The translations under genes and the position numbers were made by a program. Of a DNA stretch of 64,000 bases, positions 26,697 to 35,813 are shown one piece after another. Below the pieces are notes generated by a model. The model made no database searches and was not told the DNA's origin. It was given only the letters and a program-made list of their open reading frames with translations. The stretch is from positions 11,162 to 75,161 of the forward strand of contig CAYUIJ010000003.1 in NCBI GenBank assembly GCA_964444735.1, read 5' to 3'. The DNA comes from Phocaeicola_A sp964444735 (GTDB lineage: Bacteria > Bacteroidota > Bacteroidia > Bacteroidales > Bacteroidaceae). The stretch's first letter is position 1. Each line of letters begins with the position of its first letter.

Positions 26697-26733
26697 AAAA
26701 AAAAACAAGCGGCAGCCTGCGGCCGCCGCTTGT
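26697..26733 (-). terminator. Hairpin with an A9 5' flank between pheS and the MFS gene
   Basis: Arms ACAAGCGGC (26705-26713) and GCCGCTTGT (26725-26733) pair over a loop of 11 bases. Nine A precede it on the plus strand, so the T-run is on the minus strand. By this it is an intrinsic terminator for leftward transcription, yet both neighbouring genes run rightward. It may block antisense transcription into pheS, or serve pheS poorly as a plain hairpin. Confidence 0.45.
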
Positions 26734-26818
26734 CAGTCCGTTACCGATAAAATGCCTCAAGGCCCGATAGCGGTCTTGAAACATCAAGAATATGCAATTT
26801 ACGTACTACTCGCATTCT

Positions 26819-28015
26819 ATGAGAGACAGATTATTCACTCCCGGTTATTGCTTCATCCTGGCAGCCAACTTCCTGCTTTTTTTCGGGTTCTGGTTCCTTA
26901 TGCCCGTACTCCCGTTTTATCTGAAGGAAGTTTTCAATGCCAACGAGTCAAGTACCGGCGTCATATTGGCATGTTACACCGTAGCCTCCTTGTGCATTCG
27001 TCCGTTTTCGGGCTATCTGACAGACACATTCGCCCGAAAGCCCCTTTACCTGATATCCTATTTTGTCTTTACACTGATGTTTGCCGGATATATCATTGCC
27101 GGCACACTCACCATGTTTGTCATCTTCAGGATAATTCACGGATTATCGTTTGGTACGGTCAGTGTAGGCGGAAATACAATAGTCATAGACATCATGCCGT
27201 CGTCACGCAGAGGCGAGGGAGTGGGATATTACGGCCTGGCCAATAACATCGCCATGTCAATAGGCCCGATGGCCGGTCTGTTCATGCATAATGCCGGAAC
27301 ATCATTCTTTTCCATCTTTACCTGTTCGCTCATATCATGCGCTCTGGGCTTTCTGATGGCCTCGCTCGTAAAAACGCCTTACAAGGCTCCGGTAAAACGG
27401 GAGCCGGTCTCACTTGACCGCTTTATATTGCTGAAAGGCCTGCCTGCCGGATTTTCCTTACTCCTGTTATCCATTCCTTATGGAATGACAACCAACTATG
27501 TGGCAATGTATGCCGGACAAATCCGCATCCACGTGGAAACAGGGTTTTTCTTTACTTTTATGGCCGCAGGATTGGCCATTTCAAGAATGTTTTCCGGACG
27601 CATGGTCGATAAGGGGAAAATCACCCAGGTAATTGACACGGGCATTCATATAGTCATTGTATGTTTCTTTTTGCTGGCTTCATGCGCATATCTCATAACT
27701 TGGAGCAGCCGTTTCACAGAAATGCTGTTCTTTGGCATCGCACTGTTTCTGGGAATCGGATTCGGAACCATGTTCCCTGCGTTCAATACCCTGTTCGTCA
27801 ACCTGGCAGAGAACAAACAGCGCGGAACAGCCACTTCCACTTATCTCACTTCGTGGGATGTAGGTATCGGGTTGGGAATGGTAGCCGGAGGATACATAGC
27901 ACATATAAGCGGTTTCAGCTATGCATACCTGTTCGGAGCTGTCCTTGCCATATTCTCGTCACTGTTTTTCCGCTTAAAAGTAACACCCCATTTCAATAAG
28001 AACAAAGTACGATGA
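26819..28015 (+). CDS. MFS transporter
   Basis: The protein (398 residues from the ATG at 26819, MRDRLFTPGYCFILAANFLL) has about 12 membrane helices and the motif-A-like loop between helices 2 and 3 (RPFSGYLTDTFARKPLYL). It is a drug/metabolite exporter-type member of the major facilitator superfamily; the substrate cannot be told. An in-frame ATG at 26792 would add nine residues and is less likely. The stop overlaps the start of nth (ATGA), so the two are translationally coupled. Confidence 0.88.
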   Translation: MRDRLFTPGYCFILAANFLLFFGFWFLMPVLPFYLKEVFNANESSTGVILACYTVASLCIRPFSGYLTDTFARKPLYLISYFVFTLMFAGYIIAGTLTMFVIFRIIHGLSFGTVSVGGNTIVIDIMPSSRRGEGVGYYGLANNIAMSIGPMAGLFMHNAGTSFFSIFTCSLISCALGFLMASLVKTPYKAPVKREPVSLDRFILLKGLPAGFSLLLLSIPYGMTTNYVAMYAGQIRIHVETGFFFTFMAAGLAISRMFSGRMVDKGKITQVIDTGIHIVIVCFFLLASCAYLITWSSRFTEMLFFGIALFLGIGFGTMFPAFNTLFVNLAENKQRGTATSTYLTSWDVGIGLGMVAGGYIAHISGFSYAYLFGAVLAIFSSLFFRLKVTPHFNKNKVR

Positions 28016-28680
28016 AAAAAAACGAACTATATAAACAGGTTATTGCCTGTCTTCAGAAAGCCAATCCCACAGCCGGAACCGAACTGCACTACAACACAGC
28101 GTTCGAACTTCTGGTATCCGTTATCCTTTCGGCACAGTGTACCGACAAGCGTGTCAACATGACAACTCCGGCTCTTTTCAGAGATTTTCCCACCCCCGAA
28201 GCCATGGCGGCAAGCACTCCGGAAGTGATTTATGAATATATACGCAGCGTGTCATACCCAAACAGCAAAGCCAGGCATCTGGTGGGCATGGCACAAAAAC
28301 TGGTTTCCGAATTCGACGGCAATGTGCCCGACAATCCGGACGATTTAATAAGACTGCCCGGAGTGGGACGCAAAACAGCCAATGTAATACAGGCCGTAGC
28401 ATTCAACAAGGCGGTAATGGCCGTCGATACACACGTATTCAGGGTAAGTCACCGTATAGGTCTGGTAAGCGATCGCTGTACGACTCCGCTTAGCGTAGAA
28501 AAAGAACTGACCAAAAACATCCCATCCGAAATAATACCATCCGCCCATCACTGGCTGATTCTTCACGGAAGATACACGTGTACGGCGCGATCGCCCAAAT
28601 GCGGTCAATGCGGATTGAAACCGCTGTGCAGACATTACAAAAAACAATGCAAAGTAACCGCAAAAGCATTGAAAGAATAA
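28012..28680 (+). CDS. nth: Endonuclease III
   Basis: Nth removes oxidised pyrimidines from DNA and nicks the backbone (base excision repair). The 222-residue chain shows the helix-hairpin-helix LPGVGRKTANV with the catalytic Lys121, the catalytic Asp139 in AVDTHVFRVSHRIG, and the iron-sulfur ligands Cys190, Cys197, Cys200 and Cys206 (C-x6-C-x2-C-x5-C). It starts within the stop of the MFS gene. Its 3' end is about 60 bases before the pgk promoter. Confidence 0.97.
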   Translation: MKKNELYKQVIACLQKANPTAGTELHYNTAFELLVSVILSAQCTDKRVNMTTPALFRDFPTPEAMAASTPEVIYEYIRSVSYPNSKARHLVGMAQKLVSEFDGNVPDNPDDLIRLPGVGRKTANVIQAVAFNKAVMAVDTHVFRVSHRIGLVSDRCTTPLSVEKELTKNIPSEIIPSAHHWLILHGRYTCTARSPKCGQCGLKPLCRHYKKQCKVTAKALKE

Positions 28681-28742
28681 AGCTATAACACATGCAATTG
28701 ATAATTAAACACAAATTAACGCCTGCTTAATCCGGAATTTAA

Positions 28743-28750
28743 TAAATTTG
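28743..28750 (+). promoter_or_regulatory. Promoter -7 element of pgk
   Basis: TAAATTTG is a perfect -7 box. The -33 box is not recognisable at 19-21 bp. The expected start near 28757 gives a 48-base leader before the ATG at 28805. Confidence 0.55.
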
Positions 28751-28804
28751 CGTTCGAGACAGCACTGATAATAAGTTTAATATAAATTATAAAACAAAAA
28801 CATT

Positions 28805-30061
28805 ATGCAAACGATTGACAATTTCAATTTTGCCGGTAAAAAGGCGTTTGTCCGTGTAGACTTCAACGTACCGTTGGACGAGAATTTCAATATTACCGAT
28901 GATACCCGTATCCGGGCAGCCATGCCGACCCTGAAAAAGATCCGGGAAGACAACGGGATGCTGATTATCGCCTCACACATGGGGCGTCCTAAAAAGAATC
29001 CTGACCCTAAATATTCATTGAGGCACATCTTGGCTCATGTTTCTGAATTATTGGGTACGGAAGTCAAATTTGCCGAAGATTGTCAGAAAGCCCAAGATAT
29101 CGTGGCGGCTTTAAAACCAGGAGAAGCCGTTCTGCTTGAGAACCTCCGCTTCTATGCCGAAGAAGAAGGAAAACCACGCGGCCTGGCTGAAGACGTTTCT
29201 GACGAAGAAAAAAAAGCTGCAAAGAAAGCCGTTAAAGAAAGTCAGAAAGAATTCACCAAAGTATTGGCCGCATATGCCGACTGCTATGTAAACGACGCAT
29301 TCGGTACCGCTCATCGCGCTCACGCCTCTACCGCACTGATTGCCGACTATTTCGACGCAGGCCACAAGATGTTCGGTTATCTGATGGAAAAAGAAGTAAA
29401 GGCCGTTGATAAAGTAATGAACAACATCAAACGCCCGTTTACTGCCATCATGGGCGGCTCTAAAGTATCGACCAAGATTGAAATCATTGAAAATCTGTTG
29501 ACTAAAGTAGATAACCTGATTCTTGCAGGAGGTATGACATATACATTCATGAAAGCAATGGGAGGCCGGATTGGTACTTCCATCTGCGAGGACGATAAGC
29601 TTGACATGGCTCTTGACATCATGAAGAAAGCCAAAGAAAACAGTGTAAACCTTGTTCTGGCTACCGATACCAAAGCCGGTGACGCTTTCTCTAACGATGC
29701 CGACACCCGGATTGTACCGTCTAAAGAAATTCCTGACGGATGGGGAGGCATGGATATAGGCCCTGCTTCAGAAAAACAGTTCGCAAGCATTATCAAGACT
29801 TCAAAGACCATTCTTTGGAACGGTCCTACCGGGGTTTTTGAATTTGACAACTTTTCTCACGGCTCACGTGCCGTAGCCGAAGCCATCGTTGAGGCTACTG
29901 CCAACGGGGCATTCTCACTCATCGGCGGCGGAGACTCTGTAGCCTGTATCAACAAGTTCGGTCTGGCCGGCCGCGTATCATACGTTTCAACCGGCGGAGG
30001 CGCATTGCTCGAAGCTATCGAAGGTAAAATATTACCGGGTATTGCAGCTGTCAAAGGCTGA
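28805..30061 (+). CDS. pgk: Phosphoglycerate kinase
   Basis: Pgk transfers phosphate from 1,3-bisphosphoglycerate to ADP in glycolysis. The 418-residue protein has the N-domain signature KAFVRVDFNVPLDENFNITD and substrate arginines (SHMGRPKKNPDPKYSL), and the nucleotide-binding C-domain (AIMGGSKVSTKIEIIENL; NGPTGVFEFDNF; IGGGDSVACINKFG). A charged insert (EEEGKPRGLAEDVSDEEKKA) is usual in Bacteroidales Pgk. It has its own promoter and a strong terminator, so it is a single-gene unit. Confidence 0.97.
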   Translation: MQTIDNFNFAGKKAFVRVDFNVPLDENFNITDDTRIRAAMPTLKKIREDNGMLIIASHMGRPKKNPDPKYSLRHILAHVSELLGTEVKFAEDCQKAQDIVAALKPGEAVLLENLRFYAEEEGKPRGLAEDVSDEEKKAAKKAVKESQKEFTKVLAAYADCYVNDAFGTAHRAHASTALIADYFDAGHKMFGYLMEKEVKAVDKVMNNIKRPFTAIMGGSKVSTKIEIIENLLTKVDNLILAGGMTYTFMKAMGGRIGTSICEDDKLDMALDIMKKAKENSVNLVLATDTKAGDAFSNDADTRIVPSKEIPDGWGGMDIGPASEKQFASIIKTSKTILWNGPTGVFEFDNFSHGSRAVAEAIVEATANGAFSLIGGGDSVACINKFGLAGRVSYVSTGGGALLEAIEGKILPGIAAVKG

Positions 30062-30084
30062 CAAAAATAATACAGATTATCGGG

Positions 30085-30125
30085 AAAGAGACCGATCTTT
30101 CATGAAAACCGGTCTCTTTCTCTTA
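30085..30125 (+). terminator. Intrinsic terminator of pgk
   Basis: A perfect 10-bp stem (AAAGAGACCG at 30085-30094 and CGGTCTCTTT at 30110-30119) with a 15-base loop is followed by CTCTT. It lies 24 bases after the pgk stop and just 20 bases before the next gene. Confidence 0.75.
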
Positions 30126-30144
30126 TCATTTCTGCCATTTTATA

Positions 30145-31113
30145 ATGAAACATAAAATCACGATATATCTTCTCCTTGCATTGCTCGTCTCATTCTCCGC
30201 ATGCAAAAAAGAGAAAGCCACTGTCATTAATCCTGACCTTGCCATCGGTTTTTTCCCTTCGAGCGACATGCTGCCTTTTTGTCTGGCAGAACAAAAAGGA
30301 TTCTTTGATTCACTGAAAGTAAAAGTCCGACTTGTCAGACTGGAGTCAAAAACACAGCGCGACACACTTTATCGGAAAGGCAAGCTTGACGGATGCCTGA
30401 CAGACCTGACCGATGCCATAAAAATGTCGGCCGGAGGAAACAGAATTTTCCCGGTAATGGCCAATGAAGGATGTTTCTATCTGATAGGAAATCCCGACTC
30501 AAGCGCGAGGCACGTCAAAGATCTGAACAATAAAAACATTGCAGTATCAAGCTATGCCGCAAGTCATTACATGGCAGACAAGCTCACCCAGGCACTCGGA
30601 TACAGCAAGGACAACGTGAACAAACCCTCCATAGACAATGAGAACATACGGCTGAGCATGCTGCTCAACAGCCAGATTGACGCGGGAATATTCAGAGATC
30701 CGTTTGCTACCGAGGCCGTGCGCAACAAGGCCGTCAAACTCTATTCGTGCAGTGACCTGAACCTCATAACCACCGTTACAGCATTCAGTCATCAGGCTCT
30801 CGACAAGAAAAAGAAACACGTGCAAAGGCTGGTAGAAGGATACAACCGCGGAGTGGAATACATGAACACCCATCCCGTAAGCGAATGGTACGGAAGCGTG
30901 GCCGACAGCATCGGACTTCCGCACTGGAAAGCACCCATAAAGATAGCGCACTATCACCATGCACGCGTCATTCCGCAAGCTGATGCGGATTCTGTAACCG
31001 TATGGATGAAACAATATGAGCTCATACCCTCAAAATACAAGGCCGATATTATAGACCGCAACATATTAAAAGAAAAACAAGATACTGATTCAAAACAACC
31101 AGTAAAGAAATGA
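30145..31113 (+). CDS. Orphan ABC-type solute-binding lipoprotein (NMT1/SsuA-like)
   Basis: The 322-residue product has a lipoprotein signal ending VSFSAC (Cys20) and a periplasmic-binding-protein-type II fold like the NMT1/THI5/SsuA group: NPDLAIGFFPSSDMLPFCLA at the start, then KGKLDGCLTDLTDAIKMSAG and LNNKNIAVSSYAASHYMADK. Such proteins bind thiamine precursors, aliphatic sulfonates or similar small molecules; the ligand here cannot be stated. No permease or ATPase gene follows, which is unusual. A 42-codon frame overlaps its stop by 4 bases. Confidence 0.8.
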   Translation: MKHKITIYLLLALLVSFSACKKEKATVINPDLAIGFFPSSDMLPFCLAEQKGFFDSLKVKVRLVRLESKTQRDTLYRKGKLDGCLTDLTDAIKMSAGGNRIFPVMANEGCFYLIGNPDSSARHVKDLNNKNIAVSSYAASHYMADKLTQALGYSKDNVNKPSIDNENIRLSMLLNSQIDAGIFRDPFATEAVRNKAVKLYSCSDLNLITTVTAFSHQALDKKKKHVQRLVEGYNRGVEYMNTHPVSEWYGSVADSIGLPHWKAPIKIAHYHHARVIPQADADSVTVWMKQYELIPSKYKADIIDRNILKEKQDTDSKQPVKK

Positions 31114-31238
31114 ATACAAAAAAACTGACTACCGCAATGCTGATTGCCTTGCCGGCAGCGCCGGCAACGCGCAATATTAGCGCGGTGTGTTCTGCGACAG
31201 CCGTCACACGGCAATGCTCCTCCATAAAGTATTATTAA
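31110..31238 (+). CDS. Possible small frame or decayed gene start coupled to the solute-binding gene
   Basis: The frame begins with the ATGA overlap at the end of the lipoprotein gene (MNTKKLTTAMLIALPAAPAT) and runs 42 codons. The first 18 residues look like a signal peptide or the first membrane helix of a permease, but the rest (RNISAVCSATAVTRQCSSIK) does not look like a folded protein. It may be a remnant of a lost ABC permease gene, or chance. No family is recognised. Confidence 0.3.
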   Translation: MNTKKLTTAMLIALPAAPATRNISAVCSATAVTRQCSSIKYY

Positions 31239-31257
31239 AAAAACAGAACTTACTTCC

Positions 31258-33492
31258 ATGAACAATGTCAGTCAAATCAAAGAATATCACGCCAACATCG
31301 GGAAACTGATCAGGCAGCAACAGCTGAAACAGGCCATTGACGCACTTGCTGCCTTTATCAAGGATGTTCCCGAATGGGACCTGCACAGCCTGTTTGACGA
31401 AACCCGGACGGCCTACCGGTACATGCTGCAATACTTTGGCAAGGGAGTGAGCGACCCTCACAGGGAACAGCTCTATTCCGAACTCATACGCAAGATATTC
31501 ATTGTCAACGAACGACTCATGTGCGCACGCCTGGAACTCTTCTCATCGGAAATATACTACTCCACCATGCGCCAGTACCGAAACGAAAACCGCCGCATCA
31601 GCGATTTCCAGCTCATTTTCGAATCGTTTACCGAAGACATGGCTATGGCACGCCTGCTCAGCGAGGGTGACAAGCTCAAGAAACAGACCAACGCACTGCG
31701 TGTCACACACGAGGAGAACCAGAACACATTCTTCTGCAAGGTATGGACCTCACCGGTATGGAACGCACAGCAGGCTGAAGAGGCACGCAACTTCACCGCT
31801 TCAGTGCTCGTGCCCGTCAACGATACGGCCCTCCTCATAAGTGCCGTCACCATGGGCGTGCTACAGATTTTCGACGCACAGAAGATAAATTTCCTGTTTG
31901 ACGCCTATGCGCATACCAATCCGCAGATAAGCCAGCGGGCACTGGTAGGCATCGTACTGACATGCATCACCTACGACAGCCGCATTGCATACGAGCCCGA
32001 CCTGCTGGGCCGCCTGCAACTGTTACAGGAAAATCCCGACTTCAAGCGTCACCTGCTCAACATACAGATACAGTTTCTGCGATCACGCGAGACCAAAAAG
32101 GCCGACAAGAAAATGCGTGACGAAATCATACCCGAAGTGATGAAAAGCAACCGCAACTTTGACCGATCCAAGCTCCGCTTCATCAATCCTGAAGAAGATC
32201 TTTTTACGGACGACAAGAACCCGGAATGGGAAAAGTGGAAAGAAAATACCGAACTGACGCATAAGATTCAGGAACTTGGCGACATGCAGATGGAGGGAAT
32301 AGACGTATACATGAGTACCTTTGCTCAGCTCAAGACATTCCCATTCTTCCGGAACCTGTGCAACTGGTTCTATCCTTTCGATCCACAGCACAGTGCCGTA
32401 TTGCGGGTATTCCCCGAAGAAAGGCAGAAAAACAACTTTATCGTAAGCCATATCCTGGAATCATCGTTCTTCTGCGACTCTGACAAGTATTCGTTCTGCT
32501 TCACCATTGAAAACATTTCAAAGACACAGCATGAAACTTTCTCAGAAAACCTCACCGATCAGAACGAAATGATCAAGGAAATGCAGAAGACGATAACAAC
32601 CGGGCGTGACACCGCGGAAGTCATCGTGCGTCAGTATGTGCAGGACCTCTACCGTTTTTACAAAATCTACCCGCATCGACACGAATTTGACGATGTGTTC
32701 GAAACGGCCGACCTCAACTTCCGGAACTGCACCGCCCTGCAGCCTTTCCTCTCCAATGCCGACAGCATGCGCGCCGTGGCCGAATACCTCTTTCATAAGG
32801 AATACTATGGTGAGGCCGAAAGCATGTTTGCCCGGCTGGCCGATGAAGACAAAGGAACTGATGCCGAACTGTTCCAAAAGCTCGGCTTCTGTTATCAGAA
32901 AGAGAAAGACTACGCACGTGCCGTTGAGGCATACCTCAAGGCCGATCTGCGCAAGCCCGACACACTATGGACCGTGCGTCATCTGGCTCAATGCCATAAA
33001 CTGGCCAAACAACCCGAGAAAGCACTGCCCTACTATCTGAAAGCACTCGAAATCCAACCTGAAAACACCGTGCTCCTTTTACAGACGGGCGAGTGCGAGG
33101 CCGAGCTCCGTGCATTCGATGATGCCTTCATACGCTTCTTCAAGGCGGAATACCTCAAACCCGACTCCGTGCGTGCATGGCGCGACATTGCCTGGTGCTC
33201 GTTCGTGACCCGCAGACATGAGCAGGCCGACAAGTACTACGCACGCATCCTAAAACAGAGCAGGCCTGAATATGCCGACTATCTCAACGCCGCACACAAC
33301 GAGTGGGTACAGCAACGCACCGGACAGGCCGTAGCACTCTACATAAAGGGATGCCGCGAACAGAACGACACGGAAGCTTTCATCGCACAGCTAATGAGCG
33401 ATGCCGATGAACTGGCACGGCAGGGTATCACCGCGCACCACCTCGCCTTGATGGCCGATATAATCAGATACGGCGTACAAGAGACCGACTGA
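31258..33492 (+). CDS. Large tetratricopeptide-repeat protein of unknown function
   Basis: The 744-residue protein has no signal peptide, so it should be cytoplasmic. The first about 480 residues are helical and match nothing I can name. From about residue 520 to 700 there are several TPR units (for example AEYLFHKEYYGEAESMFARL, YQKEKDYARAVEAYLKADLR, KQPEKALPYYLKALEIQPEN, AWRDIAWCSFVTRRHEQADK). TPR arrays hold protein partners. It starts after a 20-base spacer from the 42-codon frame and may be co-transcribed with the solute-binding gene. Confidence 0.8.
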   Translation: MNNVSQIKEYHANIGKLIRQQQLKQAIDALAAFIKDVPEWDLHSLFDETRTAYRYMLQYFGKGVSDPHREQLYSELIRKIFIVNERLMCARLELFSSEIYYSTMRQYRNENRRISDFQLIFESFTEDMAMARLLSEGDKLKKQTNALRVTHEENQNTFFCKVWTSPVWNAQQAEEARNFTASVLVPVNDTALLISAVTMGVLQIFDAQKINFLFDAYAHTNPQISQRALVGIVLTCITYDSRIAYEPDLLGRLQLLQENPDFKRHLLNIQIQFLRSRETKKADKKMRDEIIPEVMKSNRNFDRSKLRFINPEEDLFTDDKNPEWEKWKENTELTHKIQELGDMQMEGIDVYMSTFAQLKTFPFFRNLCNWFYPFDPQHSAVLRVFPEERQKNNFIVSHILESSFFCDSDKYSFCFTIENISKTQHETFSENLTDQNEMIKEMQKTITTGRDTAEVIVRQYVQDLYRFYKIYPHRHEFDDVFETADLNFRNCTALQPFLSNADSMRAVAEYLFHKEYYGEAESMFARLADEDKGTDAELFQKLGFCYQKEKDYARAVEAYLKADLRKPDTLWTVRHLAQCHKLAKQPEKALPYYLKALEIQPENTVLLLQTGECEAELRAFDDAFIRFFKAEYLKPDSVRAWRDIAWCSFVTRRHEQADKYYARILKQSRPEYADYLNAAHNEWVQQRTGQAVALYIKGCREQNDTEAFIAQLMSDADELARQGITAHHLALMADIIRYGVQETD

Positions 33493-34000
33493 CAGGAACG
33501 CGCACAGGATAAAAACAGACAATGCATGGAGGTTTCTGCACCGCCTTGCCATTCCCCTATTGCACGCATCGGCACACGATGCGCGCATGTGTCATCCTGC
33601 AATCTGCCGCCTTTCCCACTTTCGTCATCACCGGTGCGGGTATTGGTCTTTGCAGCCTCGCCTGTAAGGTTTCAATATTTACCGATTCACGCCGCCTACG
33701 TTACCAAAGGGATCCGTGAGTGACATTGACGCTCCGGCATAGCACGCTTTCGTTCCGCACTTCGATTGTCTCACACTTGGGGTCTCGCATGCCGCATTGA
33801 GCAAGCATTCTTTTTGAATCAACACGGCACAGACGTAGCCGCCCATATACAATATGGTAACACCTCACATCTGCATGCCTTCAAAGCCAAGAAAGATATT
33901 GTAACGTTAATCTTGCCTCTGCCGGCAAAGTACGAAAAGCGGAAAGATATTATTATGCCAAGTTGATCATATCATCATCCGGCGAATCTTGAGTGAAAGT
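33493..34000. other. Intergenic region between the TPR gene and the POT transporter terminator
   Basis: About 500 bases with no supported gene. Several short overlapping frames on both strands show no family resemblance. No hairpin with T-run was found after the TPR gene stop itself. Confidence 0.4.
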
Positions 34001-34002
34001 AC

Positions 34003-34042
34003 AAAAAAACGACACTCCTTTGCCGGGAGCGTCGTTTTTTTT
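34003..34042. terminator. Bidirectional intrinsic terminator
   Basis: Arms AACGACACTCC and GGGAGCGTCGTT (one internal mismatch) are flanked by A7 on the left and T8 on the right, so it can end transcription both ways. It lies 16 bases beyond the stop of the leftward POT transporter and faces the rightward TPR gene from about 500 bases away. Confidence 0.8.
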
Positions 34043-34057
34043 ATTACAAAGCCGAGC

Positions 34058-35719
34058 TTATTTTGCCACGCGCTCCAGGCGTTTCATAATAGAGAAGATG
34101 AACAATGCAGAGAGCAGACAGCATACAATGAGCACACTCCATACCATCCACAACCGCATTCCGCCCCACAGATAACCGATAATGGCAACCAGATAGTTAC
34201 CGATGGCGGTAGCCACAAACCATCCGCCCATCATGGCGCCCTTATACTTGGGAGGCGCAACTTTCGATACAAACGAAATACCCATCGGTGACAGGCACAA
34301 CTCGGCAAACGTAAGCACCAGATAAGTAGATATCAGCAGGTTGGGCGATACCAGAGAGCTTTCGTCAATACCGCTGGCCTTCATGTCTGCAGGAGTAGGC
34401 AAGCCCGCAGAGCCTAATGCCATAATCAAGAAACCGCAAGCGGCAATGAACATGCCGATACCAATCTTACGCGGGGCAGAAGGCTCTTTACCTTTCTTAG
34501 CCAAAGCGCCGAATACTGCCAATGAAACCGGTGTGAGCGCAACCACGAAGAACGGATTGAACTGCTGGAATATCTGAGGAAGAATAGGCATGGTTTCGTC
34601 CATTGTGCTGTAATTGATTCCCAAAACGGCCAAAGCGGCTGCCACAACAACGGCTGAAATGATCTTTGCCTTGCCAGCGGCAGACTGGAATACAGAGAAC
34701 AGACCGTATACGGCAACGATAATCAGTGTCAGGTTCCATACGCTGAATCCCAAGCGATCTATGCCGGCCACTTCATGAGCCGTATAGTCACGCGCAAAGA
34801 ATGTCAGTGTAAGACCGTTCTGGTGGAATGCCATCCAGAAAAAGACAACCACTGCAAACACAAGCAACAGAGCCACGATGCGCTCTTTGGTCTGTTGCGG
34901 GGTAAGCTCCTCTTCATGCACGTTTGCAGGCTTGGCCTGCTTGCTGTTATAGTCGGCATGCCTGTAAGTAGATCGGGTAGACACGTAGATAATCATGGAG
35001 ATAATCAAAGAGATGCAAGCCACGCCAAAACCGTAGTTGTATGCTTCGGAAAGCCTGTCGATATAAGACTGGCAGAAATCAGCCATGTTACCCGTATAAT
35101 TCTGAGCGGTCTGGAGGCTGGTCAGCAGGTCAAGGCCTTCGGGAGTGATGGTCTTGTCAAGATACTGATGTGCCAGTGACGGAATCTGCGCCATGTATGT
35201 AAAGCCGGCTTTTCCGAGCACGTAATTGGTAACGGCTGTGGCTGCGGTAGGCGCAAACAGGGCACCGATATTGATAGCCATATAGAACAAGCTGAAAGCG
35301 GTATCACGCTTGGCACCGTACTCGGGAGTATCGTAAAGGTTACCTACCATTACCTGCAAGTTGCCTTTAAACAATCCGGTTCCGCAGGCAATCAGCACAA
35401 GAGCCGCAAACATGGAAACAAGAGCAGTCCCTCCGGAGATAGGAATAGCCAGCAATATATAGCCGATAAACATGACCACGATACCGAGGGTCACCATTTT
35501 TCCGTAACCGAACTTATCTGCTAAAATGCCACCGATCAGAGGAAAAAAGTAAACAGCAGCCAGAAAACTGCCAAAGATTGTTGATGTAACGGCTTCGGTA
35601 AAGCCGAATTTTGCTTGCAGAAACAGGGTAAAGATGGCAAGCATAGTATAATACCCGAAACGCTCACCGGTATTAGCCAGTGCCAGGGCGTAAAGCCCTT
35701 TAGGTTGTCCTTGAAACAT
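34058..35719 (-). CDS. POT/PTR family proton-dependent oligopeptide transporter
   Basis: The 553-residue protein has about 12-14 membrane helices and the family start LALANTGERFGYYTMLAIFT, which contains the conserved ExxERFxYY proton/peptide-coupling motif in the form NTGERFGYY. Other family segments are GGILADKFGYGKMVTLG and LSPMGISFVSKVAPPKYKGA. These inner-membrane transporters import di- and tripeptides. It is a single-gene unit with a good promoter and a strong terminator. If the SusCD loci here import peptides, this protein would be the logical next step inward. Confidence 0.93.
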   Translation of the reverse strand: MFQGQPKGLYALALANTGERFGYYTMLAIFTLFLQAKFGFTEAVTSTIFGSFLAAVYFFPLIGGILADKFGYGKMVTLGIVVMFIGYILLAIPISGGTALVSMFAALVLIACGTGLFKGNLQVMVGNLYDTPEYGAKRDTAFSLFYMAINIGALFAPTAATAVTNYVLGKAGFTYMAQIPSLAHQYLDKTITPEGLDLLTSLQTAQNYTGNMADFCQSYIDRLSEAYNYGFGVACISLIISMIIYVSTRSTYRHADYNSKQAKPANVHEEELTPQQTKERIVALLLVFAVVVFFWMAFHQNGLTLTFFARDYTAHEVAGIDRLGFSVWNLTLIIVAVYGLFSVFQSAAGKAKIISAVVVAAALAVLGINYSTMDETMPILPQIFQQFNPFFVVALTPVSLAVFGALAKKGKEPSAPRKIGIGMFIAACGFLIMALGSAGLPTPADMKASGIDESSLVSPNLLISTYLVLTFAELCLSPMGISFVSKVAPPKYKGAMMGGWFVATAIGNYLVAIIGYLWGGMRLWMVWSVLIVCCLLSALFIFSIMKRLERVAK

Positions 35720-35762
35720 AAACTTTAGATATTAAGATTATTAACAATTAATTTTAAGTACA

Positions 35763-35793
35763 CAAATATATATTTTTTTACTTACGATACAAA
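35763..35793 (-). promoter_or_regulatory. Promoter of the POT transporter
   Basis: On the minus strand TTTG (plus 35790-35793), a 19-bp spacer and TATATTTG (plus 35763-35770) match the Bacteroidota consensus perfectly. Transcription should start near 35756, giving a leader of about 37 bases. Confidence 0.8.
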
Positions 35794-35813
35794 TAAAACG
35801 CAGACTTCGGCCC

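Noticed and set aside
33522..34291. Several short rightward frames after the TPR gene
   Set aside because: Low-complexity, mutually overlapping, and partly antisense to the POT transporter; no family match.
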